Under the pieces are notes generated by a model. It saw only the letters and a program-made list of their open reading frames with translations, made no database searches and had not been told where the DNA came from. Below, piece after piece: positions 1 to 9,658 of a stretch of DNA of 64,000 nt. The first letter of the stretch is position 1; each line of letters opens with the position of its first letter. The stretch covers positions 248,001-312,000 of the forward strand of contig NZ_BAABJQ010000008.1 in NCBI RefSeq assembly GCF_039543385.1. The letters run 5' to 3'. Both the position numbers and the translations under genes were made by a program. The stretch is from Rugosimonospora acidiphila (GTDB lineage: Bacteria > Actinomycetota > Actinomycetes > Mycobacteriales > Micromonosporaceae).

Positions 1-1
1 G

Positions 2-3000
2 CTGACCGGCACGGTCCAGTTCAGCTACGCGGTCGGCGCCGAGTCGGCTGCGCAGGCGAAGGCCGCGATCCTGGCCGCCGCCGCACCGGTTGTCGACCAG
101 CAGGGCGCATCCCCGGTCTACGACGTGGATCTGTCCGGCGTCGACTTCGGCACCGCCGGGACCTACCCGGCCGAGGTGACCGCCACCGACGGCGGCGTCG
201 CGACGATGCCCCGTCCGGTGACCGTCAACATCGTCGACCCGGGCGCCTTGACGGTGAGCGTGCTCGACCCGACCCTCGACCTCAACGCGACCGACAGCAT
301 CACCGAGGAGCAGCTGCTCGTCCGCTCGGGCGCCACCGCCGCGCAGGGAACGCTCGCCGTTGACACCGGCGATCTCGCCGCCGTCAACACCGCGGCGGGT
401 GCCGCCACCACTGGCTCCTACCCGGTGCGGGTGACAGCGGACCTGCGCGGCGTCGCCGGCAGCCCGACGACCGTGACCGTGAAGGTCGTCGCCGCGAGCG
501 CGCCGGTGATCAAGGTGACCTCGACGCAGCTGAGCTTCGTCGCCGGCGATTCGATCACCGCTGACAACGGTGCGGCGGTGCTCGCCGGATCGGGAGCGAC
601 CGCGACCGACGGCAGCACCCCGAGCGTGGTCTTCCCGAGCGGATTCGACGAGAACACGCCGGGTACCTACAGCGTGAGTCTGGTCGACGCGCCGGCGACG
701 CAGGTGAACCTCCAGCTCGCCGTGACGGCGGTGCCGACGCCCGTGATCACCGTTGCGCACCCGACGGTCACCTTCGTCGAGGGAGCCGACCCGGACGAAC
801 CGGCCGTGCTCAGCGCCCTCGGCGCAAGCATCAGCAATGCCAGCTCGGGGGCCACGGTGTCGGTGGACCTGTCGGGCGTCGACTTCGACACCCCCGGCAG
901 CTACCGCGTCAACGTCACCGGCTCGCTGCATGGCGTGGCCGCCGTACCCGTACCCGCCACGATCAACGTGCTGCTGCCCGGCTCGGGCACGGCGGCGGAC
1001 CCGTACCTGATCGGCTCGGCCCAGGACCTGGACACGGCGGCGTTGCTGATCAACCAGGACACGGCCCACACCGGCGCGGCCGTGGCGACCTACCGGCTCA
1101 GTTCTGACATCGACTACGGCGCCAAGACCTTCGCCGACTTCGCCTGGTTCGGCGGTACCTTCGACGGCAACGGTCACGCGATCAGCAACATCGCGTACGC
1201 GACCTCCACCGCGGCGTCTCCGATCACGGCGATGTTCGACACCGTCACCGGCACGATCGAGAACCTCGAGCTGTCGCACGTCGACGCCGCCGTGACCTGC
1301 GTGAGCGGTCAGACGAACTACCTCGCGGGCGTCGTGGACACACTCAGCGGAACGCTGAGCCGGGTCGCACTGGTGGATTCGTCGGTCGTCATGACGCGGG
1401 GTGCCTGCGCCACCAACTCGTTCACCGGCGGCCTGGCCCGGGCGACCACGGGCACGATCACCCAGAGCATGGTCTGGAACACCACGGTCACCGGCAACAA
1501 GTACGCCGCGGCGCTCACCAGCAACGGCGCCGGCAAGCTCACGAACAACCTGGTCAACGCCACCGTCGCCCAGACCACGAGCGGTGCCGGGGCGGGAGCC
1601 GGTGAGGTCGAGGCCTCCGGGGCACCCGCGCTGGCCACCGGCAACGTGATCTACGGCGGCTCGGTCACCGGTACCGGCACGCACACCACCTCGGCGATCG
1701 GGCAGGAGGCCACCGCGGGCACCCCGCTCGGAACGAACAACCTGGTCAGCTCGAACGTGGTCCTCGCCCCGGGCACCAACGCGGCGACCCCGGACAACGG
1801 CACCCCGGTGACGCCCGCCGCCCTGGCCCAGCAGGCCACCTACGAGGGCATCGGGTTCGACTTCGGCGCGTCGTCGGCCTGGTCCTGGGTGGACGCCGGG
1901 CTGGCCAGTCACCCGATCCTGTCCTACCTGCCGGCCAACTTCTCCGCCCCGGTGGTGGCGCTGGCCGGCCCGTCGATCATCGTGTCGGCCCAGGCCCCCG
2001 AGCCCGATGAGGCCGACCTGCTCAAGCAGTTCGGCGCCGTCACCGATCACGGCACCCTGAGCATCACCCTGGGCGACCCCACCGACGGCGGCGTCAACTT
2101 CCAGCTGCCGGGCAGCTACCCCGCGACGATCAGCGCGACGGACAACGGCGTGACCACGACGGTCGACACCACGATCGTCGTCACTGCCCTGCTGGGCAGT
2201 GGCACCGCGGCCGACCCGCTGCTGATCGGCTCGCGGGCCGACCTCGACAACGCGGTCGCCGCGCTCGACAGCGGGCCGGCCGTCTACCAGAGCGCGCACT
2301 ATCAGCTGACCGCGGACATCAACTACGCCGGCGACAACTTCAGCGGGATCGACCTGCTCACCGGAGTCTTCGACGGTGGCGGTCACACGATCAGCAACCT
2401 CACGTACGCGACCGACGGTGCCACGGACGGCGACACGTTGGCGTTCTTCCGGGTTCTGGACGGCGCGACGGTGCGCAACCTCAGCGTGAACAACGTCCTC
2501 GGCCAGGGCGCCAGCGACGCCGCGGGCCTGGCCGCCGACGTGTACTCCTCGACGATCAGTGATGTCTCGGTGATCGCGGCCACGCTCAGCACCACCGGTG
2601 CGGGAGGTACCGGTGACATCGGCGGCCTCGTCGCCGACGCGTTCGCCAACCACTACGCCGACCGTGGGTCATCGGTGTCCGACAACGGCACGACCACGAT
2701 CACGGACACCAGCGTGTCGCAGACCTCGATCGCGGGCCGCTGGAAGGTCGGTGGCCTCGTCGCCTCCGCCGTGGGTGCGGTCGCGATCGAACGGAACCTG
2801 ATCGACGTCGACACGACGAGCGACTCGCTGGTCGGGCCGGGCGCCGGGGTCTCGGCCGGCGGCGTGCTCGGCGCGGTCGGCACGGCGACCACCGGCGGTA
2901 CGACCGACAACACCGTCCACCTCGCGGACAACGTGGTGTTCGGCGGCTCGGTCTCGTACGCCAGCGAGGGCGGTTCGCGAACCGGCTTCGCCGGGCTGGT

Positions 3001-5107
3001 GCTCGGTGACGTGTCAGGCACCGGCGCCGGCGCGAGCGACTGGGTCGAGACCGACAACCTGGTCAGCTCGAACACGACGCTGGGCGCGAATCTCACCGGC
3101 GATGCCGCGAGCTTCAGCGGCCACGGCGACCAGGACGGGACGCCCACCGCCGCGGGCGACCTGTCGGACGAGCAGAGCTACATCGAGCTGGGCTGGGACT
3201 TCGGCAGCGCCAGCCCGGTGTGGGCCTGGTCGGACGGGGCGGGACGCCCCGCGCTGGCCGCCGTGCCCGAGCTGGCTGTGCCGACGGTGAGCACGTCGCG
3301 GACGTCGGTGGCGTACCAGGTGGGTAACGTCCCGTCGGACGCCAAGATCCTGGCCGACCTCGGCGCGACGGTGTCGCTGGACGGCACCGCGGCGCTGGAC
3401 CGCTCCGGCGCCGACCTGACCCAGACCGGTTCGTACGCCCTGGCCATCGTCGGCACCGCCGCCGGCGTAGGTAGCCGGGCCGTGACCGTGACGGTGAACG
3501 TCGTACCGGTCGTCGCGATCACCGCCCTGGTGACCAGCGTCGACTACGTGACCGGCACACCCGTCGACTCGGACCAGCTCCTGGCCGACGTCGGGGCGTC
3601 GCTGAACACGACCGGCACGCTGGACGTCGACCTGTCGAACGTCGACTTCAGCAAGGCGGGCGACTACGACGTGACGCTCACGGCGGTCGACGACTACGGT
3701 TTCGCTGCCCAACCGGTCACGGTGACCGTGGTCCTGCAGGACCCGCAGACCGGTCCGGGCGGGGGATCGGGCGGAGGGTCGCCGGTGGTCGCCGGCACCC
3801 CGACGATCAAGGGCCAGCCGCGCATCGGTGTGCAGCTGACGGCCAACCCCGGCACGTGGGTGCCCGCCGGGTCGCCGTCGTACAGCTGGCTTCGGGACGG
3901 CGTGGCCATCGCCGGCGCGACCGGTAAGACGTACACGCCGGTCGCCGCCGATGCCGGCCACCTGCTGCAGGTCGCCGTGACGGAGACGCCCGACGGCTTC
4001 CCGGCCACCACCGCCTACTCCGCGGCGGTCACCGTCGCGGCCGGCACGTTCGTGGCTCCGAAGCCGACCCTGACGGGCACGGCCCGGGTCGGCGAGGCGC
4101 TGGTGGCCACTCCGGGCACGTGGACACCGCAACCGACGCTGGCCTACAGCTGGCTGCGCAACGGCGTGGCCATCGGTGGTGCGACCGGCGCGTCCTACAC
4201 CCCGACCAAGGCTGACCTCGGTGCGAAGCTGCGGGTGCAGGTGACCGGGGCGAGCGCGGGCTACACGACCAAGTCGGTGACCTCGGCGGCGTTGACGGTG
4301 GCGGCCGGGGTGTTCACCGCGCCCACGCCGACGGTGAAGGGGACGGCGACGGTGGGCTCCACGTTGAAGGTGTCGGTCGGCGCCTGGTCGCCGGCGCCGA
4401 AGACCTTCGAGTACCAGTGGCTGCGTGACGGTGCCGCGATCAAGGGGGCGACGAGTGCGAGCTACGTGCTCGTGGCCGCCGACTACGGCAAGCAGGTCAG
4501 CGTGCGGGTGGTCGGCTCCCGGGTCGCGTACGTGACCGCGTCGGTGACCTCGGCGAAGGTGACGGTGGGGGCCGGGGTGTTCACCGCGCCCACGCCGAAG
4601 GTGAAGGGGACGGCGACGGTGGGCTCCACGTTGACCGTGTCCGTCGGCGCCTGGTCGCCGATGCCGAAGTACTTCGAGTACCAGTGGTTGCGTAACGGTA
4701 AGGCGATCAAGGGCGCGACGAGCGCGACGTACGTGCTCGTGGCCGCCGATGCTGGCAAGCAGGTCAGCGTGCGGGTGGTCGGCTCCCGGGTCGCGTACGT
4801 GACCACGTCGGTGACCTCGGCGGCGGTGACTGCCGAGGCGGCCGCCGTGCGCGCCGGCACACCCACGATCATCGGGAAGGCCAAGGTCGGCCAGACCCTG
4901 ACGGTCGCCACCGGCAAGTGGAGCCCGAAGCCGACGTTCTCCTACCAGTGGTACGCGGACGGCAAGAAGATCCCGCATGCCACGGGCGCCGCCTACCAGA
5001 TCGCCAGCACGTACCAGAACACCGAAATCACCGTCGCCGTCACCGGGGCGGCGGACGGATATCTCACGGCCACCGCGTTCTCCGACGCGACAACGGCCGT
5101 CAAGTGA
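2..5107 (+). CDS. Large secreted or surface protein with Ig-like repeats and GLUG-like repeats (5' end missing)
   Basis: The frame is open from the first bases of the window, so the start and any signal peptide lie upstream. At least 1,700 residues are visible. The N-terminal part is a string of Ig-like beta domains recognisable by the recurring phrase D-L-S-G-V-D-F then G-T-Y/S-Y. Two regions, about 1000-1900 and 2180-3250, have the Y-x-L-x-x-D-I-x-Y ... F-D-G-x-G-H-x-I-S-N-L pattern of GLUG-type repeats. After a Gly/Ser linker near 3755-3780 come five C-terminal Ig-like units of about 89 residues with the core Y-x-W-L-R-x-G. No LPXTG motif or membrane anchor is seen, so the protein is probably secreted or wall-associated and adhesion-like. 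It shares its Ig phrase with the next gene and overlaps its possible GTG start. No enzyme motif was recognised. Confidence 0.85.
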   Translation: MTGTVQFSYAVGAESAAQAKAAILAAAAPVVDQQGASPVYDVDLSGVDFGTAGTYPAEVTATDGGVATMPRPVTVNIVDPGALTVSVLDPTLDLNATDSITEEQLLVRSGATAAQGTLAVDTGDLAAVNTAAGAATTGSYPVRVTADLRGVAGSPTTVTVKVVAASAPVIKVTSTQLSFVAGDSITADNGAAVLAGSGATATDGSTPSVVFPSGFDENTPGTYSVSLVDAPATQVNLQLAVTAVPTPVITVAHPTVTFVEGADPDEPAVLSALGASISNASSGATVSVDLSGVDFDTPGSYRVNVTGSLHGVAAVPVPATINVLLPGSGTAADPYLIGSAQDLDTAALLINQDTAHTGAAVATYRLSSDIDYGAKTFADFAWFGGTFDGNGHAISNIAYATSTAASPITAMFDTVTGTIENLELSHVDAAVTCVSGQTNYLAGVVDTLSGTLSRVALVDSSVVMTRGACATNSFTGGLARATTGTITQSMVWNTTVTGNKYAAALTSNGAGKLTNNLVNATVAQTTSGAGAGAGEVEASGAPALATGNVIYGGSVTGTGTHTTSAIGQEATAGTPLGTNNLVSSNVVLAPGTNAATPDNGTPVTPAALAQQATYEGIGFDFGASSAWSWVDAGLASHPILSYLPANFSAPVVALAGPSIIVSAQAPEPDEADLLKQFGAVTDHGTLSITLGDPTDGGVNFQLPGSYPATISATDNGVTTTVDTTIVVTALLGSGTAADPLLIGSRADLDNAVAALDSGPAVYQSAHYQLTADINYAGDNFSGIDLLTGVFDGGGHTISNLTYATDGATDGDTLAFFRVLDGATVRNLSVNNVLGQGASDAAGLAADVYSSTISDVSVIAATLSTTGAGGTGDIGGLVADAFANHYADRGSSVSDNGTTTITDTSVSQTSIAGRWKVGGLVASAVGAVAIERNLIDVDTTSDSLVGPGAGVSAGGVLGAVGTATTGGTTDNTVHLADNVVFGGSVSYASEGGSRTGFAGLVLGDVSGTGAGASDWVETDNLVSSNTTLGANLTGDAASFSGHGDQDGTPTAAGDLSDEQSYIELGWDFGSASPVWAWSDGAGRPALAAVPELAVPTVSTSRTSVAYQVGNVPSDAKILADLGATVSLDGTAALDRSGADLTQTGSYALAIVGTAAGVGSRAVTVTVNVVPVVAITALVTSVDYVTGTPVDSDQLLADVGASLNTTGTLDVDLSNVDFSKAGDYDVTLTAVDDYGFAAQPVTVTVVLQDPQTGPGGGSGGGSPVVAGTPTIKGQPRIGVQLTANPGTWVPAGSPSYSWLRDGVAIAGATGKTYTPVAADAGHLLQVAVTETPDGFPATTAYSAAVTVAAGTFVAPKPTLTGTARVGEALVATPGTWTPQPTLAYSWLRNGVAIGGATGASYTPTKADLGAKLRVQVTGASAGYTTKSVTSAALTVAAGVFTAPTPTVKGTATVGSTLKVSVGAWSPAPKTFEYQWLRDGAAIKGATSASYVLVAADYGKQVSVRVVGSRVAYVTASVTSAKVTVGAGVFTAPTPKVKGTATVGSTLTVSVGAWSPMPKYFEYQWLRNGKAIKGATSATYVLVAADAGKQVSVRVVGSRVAYVTTSVTSAAVTAEAAAVRAGTPTIIGKAKVGQTLTVATGKWSPKPTFSYQWYADGKKIPHATGAAYQIASTYQNTEITVAVTGAADGYLTATAFSDATTAVK
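4304..4837 (+). repeat. Two near-identical 267-bp tandem units inside the Ig protein gene
   Basis: Units begin at 4304 and 4571, both reading gccggggtgttcaccgcg, a period of 267 bp or 89 codons. They are far more alike at DNA level than the neighbouring units of the same domain type, with only scattered substitutions. This points to recent duplication or gene conversion of one Ig module. Confidence 0.8.
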
Positions 5108-5136
5108 GCCGCGAGAGCACGCCGGCCACCGTCAAC

Positions 5137-5172
5137 GAGAGTGCGGGACAGAACGAGAGTGCGGGACAGAAC
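5137..5172 (+). repeat. 18-bp perfect tandem duplication directly before the ATG of the phosphoesterase gene
   Basis: The unit gagagtgcgggacagaac occurs twice head to tail (5137-5154 and 5155-5172) and abuts ATG 5173. It occupies the place of the ribosome-binding site. If translation instead begins at GTG 5104, which overlaps the previous stop as GTGA, the repeat would encode a doubled N-E-S-A-G-Q peptide. Confidence 0.9.
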
Positions 5173-8100
5173 ATGATCAGCAAGCGTCGTCGCCCGGGAT
5201 CCAAGCATCGCTGGCCGCAGCTCGGGTTAGTAGCCGTGCTGGCAGTCTCCGGCCTGGCCGGCGTCACGGTCGCGCTGCCCGGTCAGTCGCAGGCCGAGGC
5301 ACTGCCGGACAACTCACAGAACACGACGACGCCGATCAAGCACGTCGTGGTGCTCTATGACGAGAACGAGAGCTTCGACCACTACTTCGGCACGTACCCG
5401 TACGCCGCCAATTCCGACGGCACCCCGTTCACCCCCGCGGCGGGCACGCCGACCGACATCAACACGATGCTCAACGCCGGCCTGGTGCCGGGCGACGCCC
5501 CGGGCGCCCAGGTCGCCGCGCACAACCCGAACGCGAGCCTGCCGACCGATTCCACGTTCTACACCGCGCCGAATCCCAACACCTACCAGCCCGACCGCCT
5601 GACCTCATCGCAGGCCATCACCTGCGACCAGAACCACTCATACGGTCCCGAGCAGCAGGCGATGGGTACCGGCGGGTTGGACCAGTTCGTGCAGTCCACC
5701 AACAGCACCTGCACGACCCAGGGCACCTTCTCCTCGCCCGGCCTCGTCATGGACTACTACGACGGCAACACCGTCACGGGGCTCTGGAACTACGCCCAGA
5801 ACTACGCGATGAGCGACAACAACTGGGACACGGTCTTCGGCCCGTCCACGCCCGGCCACCTGAACCTGGTCAGCGGCAACACCTACTCCGGAACCGCCGT
5901 CGTCAACAGCGACGCCGACGCCAACGGCGACACCTTCGGTAACGCGGCGAGCGTGTCCACGCCGTCGATGCACGGCGCGAACATCGGCGATCTGCTCAAC
6001 GGCAAGGGCGTCTCCTGGGGATGGTTCCAGGGCGGCTTCGCCTCGGCATCCGAGACGAGCCAGAACGTCGCCGGTGCCGCGCAGGAGGACTACGTCGCCC
6101 ACCACGACCCGTTCCAGTACTACGCCTCGACCGAGAACTGGGCGCACACCCCACCGGCCGCCGACAGCGAGATCGGTCATGACGGGCCGGCGAACCACCA
6201 GTACGACCTGTCGCTGTTCGATGACGCACTGAACAACGTCGACGGCGCCAGCCTGCCGGCGGTGTCGATGCTCAAGCCGCCCGCGGCCGAGAACGCCCAC
6301 CCGGGCAACAGCGGCCCGCTGGATGAGCAGGCGTTCCTCACCAAGGAAATCAACGACATCGAACAGTCGCCGTACTGGTCCTCGACCGCGATAGTGGTGA
6401 CCTACGACGACTCCGACGGTTGGTACGACCACGTCGCCCCGACCATCACCAACTCCTCGTCAGGCGCCGCCGGCGACACCACGATCTGCACCCGGGCCGC
6501 GGGCGACGGGGTGCCGATGCTCGATGGCTACGCCGGCCGGTGTGGGCCCTCGCAACGGCTGCCGCTGCTGGTGATCTCGCCCTATGCCAAGAAGAACTAC
6601 GTCTCCCACGTGATGACCACCCAGGCGAGCGTGCTGCGGTTCATCGAGGACAACTGGTCGACGGGCCGGATCGACGACAGCTCCGCAGTCAAGGGATCGT
6701 TCGACGCGACCGCCAACAGCCTGGACGACTTCTTCGACTGGAGCCACCCACAGGGCAACGAGGTGCTGCTCGACTCGACGATGTACAAGCCGGGCGCGAG
6801 CTGTGTGGGCGTGACCGACTTCTCGACGTGCATCAACCCGACCTTCGGCGCGGTGGCGTCCAAGCCGGTCGACGCCTCCGCACCCGTCGCCGCACCGACG
6901 ATCACCGCCGCGCGGCACACGGTGACACTGCGCGCCGAAGACCCCCTGCCCAGCGAGGCCGACTTCCTCGGCGCTGACGGCGTCGACGCGTCCATCACGG
7001 CGGGCAGCCTGTCGGTCGACCTCTCCTCGGTCAAGCCCGACGTGGTCGGCACCTACAGCGTCACCGTCACCGGAGCCCTCGGCGCGAACGGCGACCAGTC
7101 CGCCCCGAACAGCGGCGTGCCCGCCATGAACCCGCAGACGATCACCGTGCAGGTGGCGCCGTTCATCACCCTGGCGCACTCAACGGTGACCGTGACGGCG
7201 GGTACGGCGCCGTCGCCGACCTTCCTGCGCAGCCTGGCCGGCGCCACCATCGTCGGCGGGACGCTGGCCCTACCCGACCTGTCCGGCATCGACTTCACCC
7301 AGGCCGGCTCCCACGAGGTGCAGATCACCGGCGGGGGCAACGGCGTCCCGGCGATCCCCGCGACGCTGACCGTCATCGTGACGGACGCTGGACCGTCCGC
7401 GGCACCAGTGATCACGCTGGCCAAGCCGGCGCTGTCCTATCCGGTCGGCGCTTCGCCCACCGCGGCGCAGGTTGCCACCGCCGCCGGCGCCGCCATCACC
7501 CACGGCGCGCTCGATGAACTCGACCTGTCGGGTGTGGACTTCAGCAAGCCCGGCACGTACGAGGTCGTGGTGTCCGGTGCGGACGGCACCCAGCACGCCG
7601 CCCCGGTGACGCTGAGCATCGCAGTGGTGGCCATCCCGGTCATCACGGTTGGTCAGTCCGCGATCACGAGCACGGCCGGGACGACGCTGACCTCGGATCA
7701 GGTACTCGCCGACACGTCGGCCTCGATCTCGTCCGGCGCGTTGGACCCGGTGGACCTGACCGGCGTGGAGTCGAGCACCCCGGGCACCTACACCGTGCAG
7801 ATCACCGGCTCGGACCGGGGGATCGCGGCCACGCCGGTGACCGTCACGATCCAGGTTCTGAAGCAGGTGGCGAAGCCGATCGCCTCGGTCACGACGCTCA
7901 CCCTGTCGCAACCGTCGGTGACCTATCCCGATTCGGTGACCGCCACCGTCACGGTCACCGCCAAGAAGGTCACGCCGAGCGGCAAGGTCGGCGTGTACAA
8001 CGGTTCGACGCTGCTCACGAGCGTGAAGTTGGCCAAGGGGGTGGCCACGGTCGCGCTCAGCCTTCCGGCCGGCAGCTACACCCTGCACGCCGCCTATCTC

Positions 8101-8442
8101 GGCAGCGCGGCGGTGACGGCAAGCACCAGCAAGACCGTCACGCTCGCGGTAGCGAAGGCCACGTCCAAGACGACGCTGAAGGTGGCGGACACGTCATTGA
8201 ACACAAAGCAGCAGCCGTCGCTGACGATCAAGGTCACCGCGAGCGGCACCACACCGACGGGCACGGTCCAGATCTATGACGGTGCGATCCTGGAGAAGAC
8301 CGTGACCCTCGCGAACGGCAAGGCGTCGGTGACGCTCGCGCCGCTCGCGGTGGGCTCTCACAAGTTGCAGGCCGTGTATGCCGGGAGTGCGACGGTGCAG
8401 ACCAGCAGCAGCGCGATCGTGAAGGTCACGTCGGCGAAGTAG
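5173..8442 (+). CDS. Secreted phosphoesterase (phospholipase C / acid phosphatase family) with C-terminal Ig-like repeats
   Basis: From ATG 5173 the product is 1,089 residues. It starts with a twin-basic signal peptide (K-R-R-R ... Q-A-E-A, cleavage around residue 43). The catalytic domain of the bacterial phosphoesterase family follows. Its opening metal-site motif, H-V-V-V-L-Y-D-E-N-E-S-F-D-H-Y-F-G, is at about residue 55, and the later D-D-S-D-G-W-Y-D-H-V motif is near 412. The family hydrolyses phosphate esters such as phospholipids outside the cell. From about residue 570 there are Ig-like repeats of the same type as in the upstream gene, ending in two Big_3_5-like Ig domains. The start is uncertain: GTG 5104 overlaps the upstream stop (GTGA) and is also in frame. 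The signal peptide contains the rare Leu codon TTA at 5227. The substrate cannot be told from sequence. Confidence 0.9.
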   Translation: MISKRRRPGSKHRWPQLGLVAVLAVSGLAGVTVALPGQSQAEALPDNSQNTTTPIKHVVVLYDENESFDHYFGTYPYAANSDGTPFTPAAGTPTDINTMLNAGLVPGDAPGAQVAAHNPNASLPTDSTFYTAPNPNTYQPDRLTSSQAITCDQNHSYGPEQQAMGTGGLDQFVQSTNSTCTTQGTFSSPGLVMDYYDGNTVTGLWNYAQNYAMSDNNWDTVFGPSTPGHLNLVSGNTYSGTAVVNSDADANGDTFGNAASVSTPSMHGANIGDLLNGKGVSWGWFQGGFASASETSQNVAGAAQEDYVAHHDPFQYYASTENWAHTPPAADSEIGHDGPANHQYDLSLFDDALNNVDGASLPAVSMLKPPAAENAHPGNSGPLDEQAFLTKEINDIEQSPYWSSTAIVVTYDDSDGWYDHVAPTITNSSSGAAGDTTICTRAAGDGVPMLDGYAGRCGPSQRLPLLVISPYAKKNYVSHVMTTQASVLRFIEDNWSTGRIDDSSAVKGSFDATANSLDDFFDWSHPQGNEVLLDSTMYKPGASCVGVTDFSTCINPTFGAVASKPVDASAPVAAPTITAARHTVTLRAEDPLPSEADFLGADGVDASITAGSLSVDLSSVKPDVVGTYSVTVTGALGANGDQSAPNSGVPAMNPQTITVQVAPFITLAHSTVTVTAGTAPSPTFLRSLAGATIVGGTLALPDLSGIDFTQAGSHEVQITGGGNGVPAIPATLTVIVTDAGPSAAPVITLAKPALSYPVGASPTAAQVATAAGAAITHGALDELDLSGVDFSKPGTYEVVVSGADGTQHAAPVTLSIAVVAIPVITVGQSAITSTAGTTLTSDQVLADTSASISSGALDPVDLTGVESSTPGTYTVQITGSDRGIAATPVTVTIQVLKQVAKPIASVTTLTLSQPSVTYPDSVTATVTVTAKKVTPSGKVGVYNGSTLLTSVKLAKGVATVALSLPAGSYTLHAAYLGSAAVTASTSKTVTLAVAKATSKTTLKVADTSLNTKQQPSLTIKVTASGTTPTGTVQIYDGAILEKTVTLANGKASVTLAPLAVGSHKLQAVYAGSATVQTSSSAIVKVTSAK

Positions 8443-8482
8443 GCCCGCGCCAGATGGTTTTCGACATTGAAGGGGATCCCAC

Positions 8483-9658
8483 GTGGTGAGGGTGAGGGGT
8501 GTTCGGGTAGCCGGGCTCGCGGCCGGCCTCGCTCTCGCCCTCGCCGCGGGTGGGTGCAGCGGGTCGTCGTCGGCCGGCAGTTCGGTCATCGCTATCGATA
8601 CGAATATCGATGCGTGCGGTGGTGCGTGGAGCGCACCGCATGGTGGGTCATTGACGTTCGCCGTCACGAACAAGTTCGGCGCGCCGATGGACGTCTACCT
8701 CGCCGACCCCTCCGATGGTGCGGTGTATCAGGAGTTGGAGGGGATCGGCGCCGGCGCCACCCTGATGACGACGGTGACACTCGGCAACGGCCGTTACCGC
8801 TTCGAGTGCTTTCCCGCCGACGAGTCAGCGGTCATGGGCCCGACCGTGACCATCGGTGCCGCGAGCGGGATATCCGGCACGACGCCGGCGGTACGACCGG
8901 TCACGCAGGCTGATCTCATCCCGGTGGCCAAGGCCTATCAGGCGTGGGTCGCCGGCCGCCTGCCGGTGCTCCGGAGCCAGGTCGGGGTGCTGGCCAGCGA
9001 CGTTGCCGCCGGTGACACGGCCAAGGCCAAGGCGGACTGGCTGACCGCCCACCTGACCTACGAGACGCTTGGCGCGGCCTACGACGCGTTCGGCGATCTG
9101 GACTCGGCCATCAACGCGGCACCGGCCAGTGACGTGCCGGCCGCGCAGGACACTAACCTGACCGGTTTCCACAAGATCGAGGCGTTGCTGTGGTCCGGCG
9201 CGCCCGCGCCGGCATCGCAAGCCGCCGTCGCCGGCCTCCTTCACGCGGTCGATCAGCTGATCACGCAGTTCGCGACCGTTGATATCGACCCGAACATCAT
9301 CGCGTTACGCGCCCACGAGATCGTCGAGAATGCCATCCAGTTCGAACTGAACGGCACGACCGACGCCGGTTCACACAGCAACCTCGCGACCATCGGAGCC
9401 AACCTGGTCGGAGCCAATGAGACGCTGAATCTGCTGTCTGCGCTGCTGGTGAACCGCTACCCGAAGCTGTCCTCGGCCAAGGCCGCGCTCACCGCCGCCC
9501 AGCGGCTGGTGACCGGATTCGATCATGCCGGCACCTGGACGCCGCTCGACGAGCTGACCCGGGCGCAGCGGGAGACTCTCGACGCTCAACTGGAGAACCT
9601 GGTGGAACTGCTGGCACCGATCGCGGCGATCTGCGACGAACGCGTGGCGTCGCAATGA
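8483..9658 (+). CDS. efeO: EfeO-type iron-uptake lipoprotein (cupredoxin-like plus M75 domain)
   Basis: 391 residues from GTG 8483, with AAGGGGA at about 8470-8476 as ribosome-binding site. The N-terminus is a lipoprotein signal with Cys25 as the lipidation residue (A-A-G-G-C). A small beta domain resembling the EfeO cupredoxin-like domain spans about residues 35-120. A helical imelysin/M75 domain follows, with the family H-x-x-E motif at His230-Glu233 (G-F-H-K-I-E-A). In the Efe systems this component binds periplasmic or extracytoplasmic iron and passes it to the permease EfeU. The stop overlaps the efeB start as ATGA, so the two are translationally coupled. No efeU lies next to it. A TTA codon occurs at 9305. 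Confidence 0.92.
   Translation: MVRVRGVRVAGLAAGLALALAAGGCSGSSSAGSSVIAIDTNIDACGGAWSAPHGGSLTFAVTNKFGAPMDVYLADPSDGAVYQELEGIGAGATLMTTVTLGNGRYRFECFPADESAVMGPTVTIGAASGISGTTPAVRPVTQADLIPVAKAYQAWVAGRLPVLRSQVGVLASDVAAGDTAKAKADWLTAHLTYETLGAAYDAFGDLDSAINAAPASDVPAAQDTNLTGFHKIEALLWSGAPAPASQAAVAGLLHAVDQLITQFATVDIDPNIIALRAHEIVENAIQFELNGTTDAGSHSNLATIGANLVGANETLNLLSALLVNRYPKLSSAKAALTAAQRLVTGFDHAGTWTPLDELTRAQRETLDAQLENLVELLAPIAAICDERVASQ

Noticed and set aside
3014..4978. 654-codon open frame on the minus strand inside the Ig protein gene
   Set aside because: Arg/His/Gly-rich shadow of the GC-rich repeat gene, with no family features and no ribosome-binding site.
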